This document shows, piece after piece, positions 14,401 through 26,400 of a DNA stretch of 64,000 nucleotides. The notes below the pieces were generated by a model. It was not told the origin of the DNA and did no database searches. It saw nothing but the letters and a program-made list of their open reading frames with translations. Source of the DNA: Achatina immaculata (Eukaryota; Mollusca; Gastropoda; Stylommatophora; Achatinidae); the NCBI GenBank assembly GCA_009760885.1, contig CM019697.1, positions 24,814,210 to 24,878,209 of the forward strand. Direction: 5' to 3'. The translations under genes and the position numbers were made by a program. Numbering within the stretch: the stretch's first letter is position 1; each line of letters starts with the position of its first letter.

Positions 14401-17400
14401 TCTAGCATACCATATAAAAAACTTACTACTTCTCTATAGATTTCTAGCATACCATGTAAAAAACTTACTACTTCTCTATAGATTTCTAGCATACCATATA
14501 AAAAATTTACCACTTGTCTACAGATTTCTAGCATACCATATAAAAACTTACCACTTGTCTACAGGTTTCTAGCTTACCATATAAAAAACTTACTACTTGT
14601 CTATAGGCTCTAAGTGCATCATGTAAACAACTTAACCATTTTTATATATACACAATATAAACAAATTATCATTTATCTATAGATTTCAATATATCTTCAC
14701 CAACACACTTGCACAAATAAACAACTTACATTCACTTGTCTGCAGATGCCAAACATGCTATATAAACATGATATCATATCATATAAACAACTTACCACTT
14801 GTCTGTAGAGCCCTAATGTTGCTTCATGGCTGAACACATTAACAGCATCTTCAGTAAAACCTATCTCTTGTGACAGCAAACACAAGCACCTTGCAAAGAA
14901 AAATTGTTATGTTATCTGTCACTTCATGTCTTTGTGACAGTGACATAAAACATACATTTTAAACACTAGCATTATTTTTCAGTCAACAGCTTTCACTTCA
15001 GGCTGTCTTGCCCACATGAGACTGACAATCATCTGAACATCTATTTATATCTTTCATGCACTGATATCTGAGTGTACAATGTATTCTGAGGTGCACATAA
15101 ACATTCTCACTTTACAAACTGCTTACTAAACACATGATGATAAAGCAGCAGAGTTGACAGCAGGTCTTCAAACTACTGCCTTCACATGAGAGTTCAATTC
15201 ACTATTAACTGGGCCATTCTCATGCCCTTTAATTAAAATCATTTATAAATGTCATCATCAATAAAAATCACGTCTTCAGTCGATCAAGTGTAGTATGCTG
15301 CTGTGTTGCTACATAAAGTAGTCCCTCCAGCTTACTTTCTGTGCTATTGAGTGTGCCTAGGTTGTGCCCAGATATTTATATGTTCCTGCTTTCCTGTTTT
15401 CTGAAGGCACAACCTTCAGTAGAAGCAACACAGGAAGAGAAGAAATTAAAATCAGAGTACAGATAAGGAATAAAATATACTTCACCTTGCAACACCTTGA
15501 AAAATCCAAAATCCTGTCCCAAAACACCAAAATAAAAATCTACAAAACTATAATAAGACCAGCCATCATGTATGGATCAGAAACATGGAGTACAACAAAG
15601 AAAGATGAACAACAACTGCAGATCTTTGAGAACAAGACCCTAAGAAGAATCTTTGGGGTGATAAAGGATACCAATAGTGGAGAATGGAGAGCTAGAAAGA
15701 ACAGTGAACTGAACAGTTTATTTAAATCCCAATGAATTATAAATGTCTTGAAGCTGAACAGATTACACTGGCTGGAGCATGTAGAAAGAATAGAAGAGAA
15801 CAAACAAATGAAAATGATGTATGCACAAGAGATGAGGGAAACAAGACCAAGGGGTAGACCAAGACAGAGATGGAAAGACAACATAGAAGAGGATATAAAA
15901 GAAATTGCTGCCACCAACTGGAGAGAGAATATTAGGAATAGAGAGGAATGGAGGCAAACTTTATCTACAGCGATGAGCCTTGGTGGCTCAGAGAGGAGGA
16001 GGTGGAGGATTCATTAAGTGTCATTAACACTACACATTACAAATTTACTTTAACTATCCTGCTAATTAAGCAGGAACTGAAATGATTCTTATCAAGATGG
16101 AGCTTTGTCAGAAGCCTTAAACTGTAGTCCCATATTCTCTAGCAGACTCTAGGACTCTCTTTCTCTCTCTCTCTCTCTCACTGTGCGAGAGTGCGTGTGA
16201 AAAAGAAAGAGAAAGTGAGAGAGAGGGAGAGGGGCAGGTGCACCAATATACTCATACAAATGGCACATGCTGGACACACAATAAAAGGTTGGTTTGTTTG
16301 TTTTTTTTTTCAAATTATCCACTTTTGGCATGCACTATAAACAGTTTGCCAAAACTGTCCTAGGAAATGAATAAAGACAAAACATGTTATCATTAGAACC
16401 TATCATCAGAATCAGCCGTAAAGGCAAAGGTCTTGAATCCAGAGCATTATCAAGTCTTTAAAAAGATCTTCAGTACTATTAACACAATGAAATACCTTCG
16501 ATTAACCACAGCTACAGTGTCTTTGTTGTCTCTGGCAGCACATGAAACATGATCTGTGAACTGGGTGTACCACTCTAAGGTCTGCTCGTTGCATGTGTTC
16601 AGAAGAATGCATAAACCCTGCGGAATGTCCAGGACTTCTTGTCACTCAAACTCTTCACATCATTTTATTAAGCTTGTACTATAGCAACAGAACTGACAAA
16701 AACACTTGTACAGGTTATATGAGACTGATTAAAAAAATAACAGCAAACTGACAATATATGACAAAAGAAACAGCCCAGACATACCAAACTTCTGTGCATG
16801 GAAGATACATTATAAGTGAAACTACTGACACTGTCAATTAGATGGCACGGCACACTTAATTGTAAGGGTGCCATTTTCAACATGACGGCACCATTAGTTG
16901 TCTGCAACACAGAAGAACAAAGATCAGTCATCAGATTTTTGTGGTCGGAGGGTGTCAGTCTCGTGAAATTCATGGAAGAATGCTGCAACAGTATGGAGAC
17001 ACATGCACTGGTCAGAAAAATGCATGAGTGGGTAGAAACATTTAAAAATGGGCTAACTTCAATCCATAATGAGCCATCACTGATAAGAATACAGGTCATG
17101 CAGACGCCATTATTCGTGATAACAGGCGCATCTCTATCGAAGCTCTGGCCAGGGAAATAGATGTGTTGGAGGTCACAGAGGTTCTCAAGTACTGCAAGCT
17201 GTGTGCATGTTGGGTGCCTAAGATGCCGACTGAAGAGCACAAGATGATTCGTATGCAGAATTCCACAGCCCTCTTTATGCCATATAATGGTGAAAGAGAA
17301 GAGTTCCTGGCATACAATGTCACCGGGGATGAAAACTTCACGCATCAATGAGCCGAGAAGCAAGAGGCAGTCTTCAGAATGACTACACAGTGCTTCTCCA

Positions 17401-20400
17401 GGTCAAGAAGTTCAAGTCTCAACCATCTGCCACTAATATGAATGGACCAATTTTGGACCACTAGCATGAAAATAAAATTAAACAGAACTATTCTAAAGCA
17501 AACTATTCAAAAGAGACATGGAGAAGAACAACAGAAAGGATGTTGAGCAATAAAGGGCTCACCTGGGCAACAGCAGAAAAAAGGCAAAGGACAGGCATTT
17601 GTGGAAAACCCTTGCGGAAGCCCCATGTGCCCTGGGCACTTAAGGTTCAGAGAGAAAGATTCTAAAGCAGGTGCAGAAATTCAAATACCTTGAAGCAGTA
17701 ATAATTTCAGATCGGAAACACAGAACAGCAATTAAGAAAAGAATAGGCCAAGCAAAGACCGCATTTCAGAGAAAGAGAAACATATTAGCCAACACATCCT
17801 TATAAATGAATATTAGAAAATAAGTCCTAAAATGCTATATTGAACCTATCTTGTTATATGGAAGTGAATCATGGACAATAGGCAGGTCTGCACAAAAATC
17901 ATTAGAAGCAGCAGAAATGTGGTTTATTAGAAGAATGTTGCAAATCCCCTGGACAGCAAAAATAATTAATGAAGAATGTATGAGAAGAGCTGGAGAGACA
18001 GAAAATCTTGTCAAAAAAACATAAGAGAGAGACAATGTACATTCATAGGACATACATTGAGAAGAGGGGGCATTGCAAATATTATAACAGGAAAAATAGA
18101 AGGAAGAAGATCAAGAGGGAGACCAAGAGAAATGATACTGGACAGTCTGACGGGATGGTGTGAGAGGAGATCACCAACTGAGCTAATGGCCTGAATGAAG
18201 GATTGGGTACTCTGGAGAAGCATAATAGCCAACGCCAGTCGGCACAGCACCTGATGATGAAAAGGATGAGACTGTGAATAGTGCCCATTACAGTGCAATG
18301 CTGGAGGAAGAGCTGAAGCCACAGAGGACTTTTGTCTAAAGGCATTCTTCCCCTTCATGATAATGCATGTCCTCACATGCCCAATGCAACTGTTGGCACC
18401 ACGTGAATACTGAAATTTCAGATTTTACAGCTTCGTCCTTACAATCTTGACCTTGCTCCCTCTGATTATCATGTGTTTGGATCCCTCAAAGATGCTTTGA
18501 GAGGACAACAGTTTGGGAATGATAATGAGGTCAAAGAAGCAGTGCGTACCTGGCTAGGGCACACATGGTCTTGACCAGCTCTAGTTCATCGACCCTGATA
18601 ACTGTGCCATCATTATCTCTGCTCACAGAGATCTTGGTGACAGACATCATGGGGTACCAGGAGTGGGTGAAAACTGTCTGTTACATATAAACTGAGAATA
18701 CTTCAAACTGCTCATGAACTCCACCACGATGACCTCTGCCTCACAGGTCAGGCTGCCACTACGTGTACATGCATACTTTTTTTTGTTTTATTCATCTCTT
18801 TAAGCAATCAATAAACTATTTTTAAAAAGTTATAAAAATGAAATGAGCAGTCACAAATACTGATCTCCAACACTGGTGAAACACCGTTCAGAAACACTGG
18901 ATGACAGTGTGATAATCCAGACATCCTGAATCTAGGAATTAGCATCACCCACTAGGTGGACACCCATACAAAATCTAGATAACAAACTACAACAACAAAG
19001 CATGACCACTCAACTATAGGCAATGAGTAGGTAGGCCTGAAAGTGAGGTGACATGCAAAGACAGGGAAACTTTGTGTGATAAATTCATCCATTATCAATC
19101 ATTACAAAACAGAAAAACAGTTTTTATTATAAACACATGACCTGAACTTATCTGTGTTATATCACATATACATCATCTGAAGATTTCATTGGTCAATACT
19201 TTTCATCTTTACTTCATTATTCATGTTAACTCTTCCACCACCTTGCACCCAAAATCGGGCTTTTCCAGTTTACAACCCTTTCCACGCCATGCACCCATGA
19301 TTGTTTCATTTCATTAAAAAAAGAAACAAATTTTTAATATAACCTGTCACTGTGCATGTCAGTTGAAGATACAACTCTGATATATAAGAACATATATATT
19401 TTAACATCAAAATACGTGTACTTTGTTACATACATTTTTACAACTATACTTCATAAATGTCAGAACACTCGCCCAAAGAATTTGGCACAAATCGAACATC
19501 CAGGTTTGTTGTTGTGGCGGCAGAAGAGTTAAACTAGCCCTTGCACAATACTTCACAAACTGTTCAATGTAAACATCTTCCATTTCGCTAACATACATAG
19601 TTTTAATTATGATATTTTCTTTGGGTAATATGTTAACCTGGCCTCCCCTTCCCCTTCACAACTTTACACTTCTACAACCAATCAAACTGAAATGCCAGAA
19701 TTCAGAAATACCCAGGTTACAAGACTCTACATCTCTGAAAGATGAAGTCCACAGAAGCAAGGCCACGCAGCAGAGCAGAAACAGCAAGTGAGATTCTTTC
19801 TCCAAGACTGAGACAAATATTTGTCCTAATGTGGCAGCAGATATAGCTTGCAGCTTTCTGGCTGAGACAATGAATCTGCCAGGTTTAACATTTCACAGCA
19901 CAACAGGCCACGACAACAACGGAGAATGATTTATGTGAAACATACCAGAGGTTTCAGAGCGCTAAGATGGTCTTTCCAATTTGGGTCATCAAATACAACT
20001 CCAAAAGCATCCTCAATAAAAAATAGATGAAGAACAAAATTATTATTACAATGAAGGAAGAAATGATAAACATGTGAAAGTAATGAGCATATATCATCAT
20101 ATAATGAATGCATGGAATCTGAGGGTGTAACTTTTTTTTTTAATGAGTCACATAAAATGAACATAAAAAAATACAAATAATAAAGTTTGGGAGAAAGTTA
20201 TATACAGAATTACATAAAAACATGAGAAATACAAAATTAAAGTACCTGTTTAAAATGCACAGAGAAGTGCAACAAATTCAAAACCATCTTAGAACAGGTA
20301 AGTTAAACTGTAAGGAGCAACAGGAGAACAGAGATCAATTCATTCATTAAGACCTGTGCTGGTGGTTGTTGCTGATCATGCTTTCCTTTCTGTGCAGTCC

Positions 20401-23400
20401 TTGGATTTATAGTCCAATCTTTTGACTTTCATTGCCACTTGGTCAGTCCATTCTGATACTTCTCTCTTTTTTTCCTTTCAGTTTTCCAGTGGTTATAAAG
20501 TCTTTCAACTTGTGCTTCTCATGACATGACCAAAAAATTTCTATTGTCTTATTATTATTATTATTTTGTTTTGCTCTTGCAACTTGTCCAAGAACTTTCT
20601 CATTTGTTTTAAAGGTTTATGTCGCATCTTGTTTCTAAACCACATTTCTGTTGCTTCCAACTTCTGTTTCACCTGGATGTTTACAGAAAAGACACAAAGA
20701 ACAACATCAAGACATGGAAAAGTGTACCATCAGAGTAAAAGGCAGAGCAGATGTGAGATCTGGCACAACCAGCCTCAGAACAGGCTCAACACAGGTTGAC
20801 TACATGGCTGGAAAACATGTCAGCTACAGAACAAACAGCAAAGTTAACACTCATCTACCCTCAGTTTTGCTGTGTCGTGGGTCAGGTCTAGAACTTCTAT
20901 GTTAGATGTTGGGTCATGATCTGAAAACAAGAAGATGATGAAATCTCAAAACAGCTGATCTATGCTGTGATAACTGAAATGTATGCAAGAAACTCTCTAC
21001 TCTAAAGAGCAGGAACAACAACACAACTCCTTCAGATCATCAGAGGAAGTACCCCCCTCAGACAAGTGTTTCAGCCCTATTAAACTCATGACACTCTAAG
21101 GGGGGTGGGCTCTTCTGAGTCATGACTCCCAGAGGTCTTGTGAGCTGTTGCTTTTTTTTGGTCCCAGGATTGAACCTATGATCTTCCAGTTGGCACTATA
21201 CTTTGAAGTGCGTCTTTAGCAATTTAGATACGGAGGACTGGTACTGGTTGTGACAAACAAAATTATTTGTACTACTACCAGAGCATCAATTATATTTATA
21301 TATTTTTACAATATATTTGCTGTAAGATTCCAGGATTTTTAAAAAAAATCTTGTATATGTAACTGTTATTTGTACAAGAATACCTTGTTTGTTTACGTGA
21401 ATATTATTTGTACAAGAATACCTTGTTTGTACTGATAGTGGATTGTTCACTGTACTCTGTTGCTCACCCTGAAAGTGAATACTCATTGTACTCAGAGACT
21501 GGCATCTACTCTTACCAGCCATAAAATCTCTGTACTCAGAGACTGGCATCTATTCTTACCAACCATAAAATCTCTGTACTCAGAGACTGGCATCTGTTCT
21601 TACCAACCATAAAATCTCTGTACTCAGAGACTGGCATCTGTTCTTACCAACCATAAAATCTCTGTACTCAGAGACTGGCATCTGTTCTTACCAACCATAA
21701 AATCTCTGTACTCAGAGACTGGCATCTGTTCTTACCAGCCATAAAATCTCTGTACTCAGAGACTGGCATCTGTTCTTACCAGCCATAAAATCTCTGTACT
21801 CAGAGACTGGCATCTGTTCTTACCAGCCATAAAATCTCTGTACTCAGAGACTGGCATCTGTTCTTACCAACAATAAAATCTCTGTACTCAGAGACTGGCA
21901 TCTGTTCTTACCAGCCATAAAATCTCTGTACTCAGAGACTGGCATCTATTCTTCTTACATCTTACATTCCTCCCATGCTGTTAAACATCACATAGGGCTC
22001 ACATAGTTGTTTACCAAGTTTTCCTGTTTTCTGCAAGTTTTTCAACTTTATCAAGGGATGTTAGACCCACTAAACTGGCTTCTCTTAACAATGTCCTCTT
22101 TAAGTTTCACACAGCGACCTCTTTTTCTCCGGCCTGTTGTGCTCCACTTGATAGCTTGTTTTGGTATTCTCTGATTGTTTCTTCTCATCACATGGCCTAC
22201 ATGTCCATCTTCTTTTTCTGATCACCCATGAGACAGGTTGTTGTTTGCTTATCTGTCTTATCTCTGTGTTGTTCTAGCTCAGATAACTAAACCTTCTATC
22301 AACCAGTGTAGAGTGGTGGTATACTCTAGCTATGTCCTTAATCCTACATGGGACTTCTTACCTATTCATCAGTGTTGACTAGCCAGGGTCCAGTATGTCT
22401 GTGGGAGTGTGAGTAGCTAAGTAGCTAAATATCAGCAGTGAGGATAAGGGCATGGATCCTTCAATGATATGTCTACAGTCTTGTTGTTTCATGATTTCAC
22501 TTACTTTATGGTTGGTAAGAATAGATCTGCAAGCAACTATGTGAGCCATATGTGACGTTTAACGGCACGGGAAGGATGTAAATAAGAACAGATTTATGCA
22601 GGAGAAAGCTAGAAATCAACTAAAGAAACAGACAAGAAATTAGACTCTATTGAAAACAAATGCCTCAGGAAAATACTTGGTATAAAGTGTAGAGCGGTGG
22701 TATATTCTAGCTCAGATAACTAAACCTTCTGTAAAGCAGTCAAAACTTATAGAAAAAAACAACCATATTTTTAGGCACCCCCTAATACAGTCATAAATCA
22801 ACCACACTTCTAATCACCTCCTAATACAGTCATAAAACAGCCACACTTATAGGCACCCCCCCCCAATACAGTCATAAAACAACCACACTTCTAGGCACCC
22901 CCTAATACAGTCATAAAACAGCCACACTTATAGGCACCCCCCCCCCAATACAGTCATAAAACAACCACACTTCTAGGCACCCCCTAATACAGTCATAAAA
23001 CAACCACACTTCTAATCACCTCCTAATACAGTCATAAAACAACCACACTTCTAATCACCTCCTAATACAGTCATAAAACAACCACACTTCTAATCACCTC
23101 CTAATACAGTCATAAAACAACCACACTTCTAGGCACCCCCTAATACAGTCATAAAACAACCACACTTCTAATCACCTCCTAATACAGTCATAAAACAGCC
23201 ACACTTATAGGCACCCCCCCCAATACAGTCATAAAACAACCACACTTCTAGGCACCCCCTAATACAGTCATAAAACAACCACACTTCTAGGCACCCCCTA
23301 ATACAGTCATAAAAACCACACTTCTAGACACCCCCCCCAATACAGTCATAAAACAGCCACACTTATAGGCACCCCCCCCAATACAGTCATAAAACAACCA

Positions 23401-26400
23401 CACTTCTAGGCACCCCCTAATACAGTCATAAAACAACCACACTTATAGGCACCCCCTAATACAGTCATAAAACAACCACACTTCTAGGCACCCCCTAATA
23501 CAGTCATAAAACAACCACACTTCTAGGCACCCCCTAATACAGTCATAAAACAACCACACTTATAGGCACCCCCCCCCAATACAGTCATAAAACAACCACA
23601 CTTCTAGGCACCCCCTAATACAGTCATAAAACAACCACACTTCTAGGCACCCCCTAATACAGTCATAAAAACCACACTTCTAGACACCCCCCCCCAATAC
23701 AGTCATAAAACAGCCACACTTATAGGCACCCCCCCCCAATACAGTCATAAAACAACCACACTTCTAGGCACCCCCTAATACAGTCATAAAACAACCACAC
23801 TTATAGGCACCCCCTAATACAGTCATAAAACAACCACACTTCTAGGCACCCCCTAATACAGTCATAAAACAACCACACTTCTAGGCACCCCCTAATACAG
23901 TCATAAAACAACCACACTTATAGGCACCCCCTAATACAGTCATGGTTTACCATTTTGTGTTTTCAGCCTTCGTTTGCGTTTAGTTGTCTTTTTATCTTCC
24001 TTGTCAGTTTTTTCATCATCATCTTCATCATCATCTTCAAGTGGCTGGCGCTTGGGGGCAGATGAGAAAAAGAAAACTTTCTCAGCTGAAGGATTTGGCC
24101 AAGACAGGATCCCTTTCTTATCAATGCAGCACAATGCCTGTAAGTGGAAGCAAAGCCTAGTACTGTGTGTGACCCACTTCAGAGGTTATGCAGACACCGT
24201 ACATGCAAAAGACACTTATAACTAAGAGTTGCTTAGTTCTTTCTGATATATGACATCAACATTTTCTGTCATAATTCTTGTTCTGATTCCTCTGCAACTA
24301 GCTCTTTTTCTTGGCAGCTGGCGTTGTGATGATGCTAGACCATGGGCTTATCAGCTGTGGGGTGGATTACATCAGCCTGCTTGAAATGGTCAATGGTGTC
24401 TGTATTAACACCAGCAGCAGGACAAAAAAGTTACAAGTTTCCATATCTTATATCTTATATCCTTCCCGTGCCGTTAAACGTCACATAGGGCTCGCAAAGT
24501 AGTTCGCCAATTTTTCCTGTCTTCGGCGAGTCTTTCAACCTCATCAAAGGATTTTATGTCTGTTAATTTGGCCTCTCTTAACAATGTCCTCTTCAGAGTT
24601 TCACACGGTCTGCCTCTTTTTTTCGGCCTGTTGTGTTCCACTTGATAGCCTGTTTTGGGATTCTCTGATCATTTCTTCTCATCATGTGACCAACATATGT
24701 CCATCTCCTTTTCCTGATCACCCATGAGACTGGTTGTTGTTCAGTCATCTGTCTTATCTCTGCATTATTCTTGAATTCGTTCCACTTGATGCCGAGCATT
24801 TTCCTTAGGCATTTGTTTTCAAAAGAGTCTAATTTCTTGTCTATTTCTTTAGTTGTTTTCCAGCTTTCACATGCATAAATGAGGGTGGATATTACATTTG
24901 AATTGAATAGTCTTGACTTGGTTTTTGTACAAGTTTCAATAACAGTTGCTTTTTCCTCCATCTAGAGTCACCATTAGCTGGGTCTCAGGATATGTATTGT
25001 ATAGTACAGTATTATTTGTTTTCAACCCAGAGGTCAAGGATAACTGCATAATTACTTCACAATTAGGAATGACTGTAGGTCAGCCAACAGTGGCCTGCCT
25101 GCCTGTTCAAAGGTTGTTGGTTTGTGACCCACTACAACTATTCTTCAGTCAAACAGGCTGTAAAATGAGTACCTGACTCACAAGTGTTTGGGAGGTGAAA
25201 TGAAGAATATCATTTCATGCAGAGCTAGGCACACCTGATTACACTGGACACAAGACTGTCGGTCAATGAAGGGAAAATGGAATATTACATTCAGGCCATT
25301 CCTAAAAATAAGGGACTTTACCTGAGGCCACTGACAGTGAGTGAAAATTTAAAAAAAAAAAACTTAAAAAAACTGAAATAACTTCAGTTTACAAATGTTT
25401 CAGCCAAACTGATATGATTATAGTATAACCTAATAAAAATCAAACAGCAAACTGATATGATTATTATATAACTCAATAAAAATCAGACTGCAAACTGATA
25501 TGATTATTATATAATCTAATAAAAATCAAACAAGCAGCTTACTGTAACACTACCCAGGGCATGCAGCATCTCAAAGTCAGGACATGAGATAGGTTTAGAG
25601 CCAGTAAACATCTCCCAGAAGCTTTTCAAAGTCTTCCTCCAAATGATGTTCAACTGGGCATCCTCAATAGAAATGTTGCTGCAGCTACCAAGGCTGTCCG
25701 TGGAATCTCTGAGCTCCTTCAGGAGATTTGAACAATTCTGATTATGACCAGACAATAAGAAAATCCTGAACATTTCTAGAGAATGTTTGCAGTAATTAAA
25801 AGTTTTCAGTTCGGGGGGAGGGAGTCCCATGCCCCAAGCTGCAAGCAAATCTTGTACTTGTATGAACTCCCTGTAACTGCGAGCTGTTGTTCTTTGCAGC
25901 TGATGCTGTAGATATGTTGAAGCACAGCATTGTATCGGTGTGGGAGCAGGTTATGGCGGGTACTTTTTCAGTCCTAAAGCACAGCTAAAAAGCAGGGGGT
26001 GTGCAATACTTCTTTAGCAGACTCCACCACCATGAGGACTATGGTGATCCCAGCCCCGTTAGTCAGGCTAGGCCTGTTACTGGGGTTACCATGGAGAGGT
26101 GGGACAGGGTCTTGGTCAGCTATGGGTCACTAACCCTGATGCTGGCATATCAACTATGGGTTGCTGATTACCTTATCGGGTGTTTTCACCCCCGCTGCAA
26201 GCCAATATATTACCACATGTTCGTATTTATTAAAAAGTGCAACTTTTTAATTGTAAACATTTTATTTGGCCTCTCTTAACAATGTCCTCTTCAGAGTTTC
26301 ACACGGTCTGCCTCTTTTTTTCGGCCTGTTGTGTTCCACTTGATAGCCTGTTTTGGGATTCTCTGATCATTTCTTCTCATCATGTGACCAACATATGTCC

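Larger units (their letters stand above)
16816..18672 (+). mobile_element. mariner-family DNA transposon remnant, split by LINE fragments
   Basis: The left part (16816-17505) encodes EEQRSVIRFLWSEGVSLVKF, the helix-turn-helix region VRKMHEWVETFKNG, ARWVPKM-like CACWVPKMPTEEHKM and VTGDENFTH (first catalytic Asp). The right part (18236-18672) encodes LHDNACPHMPNAT (second Asp) and PSDYHVFGSLKDAL (third). This D,D34D arrangement defines mariner. Frame breaks and stops make it dead. LINE pieces at 17510-18235 interrupt it. Confidence 0.88.
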
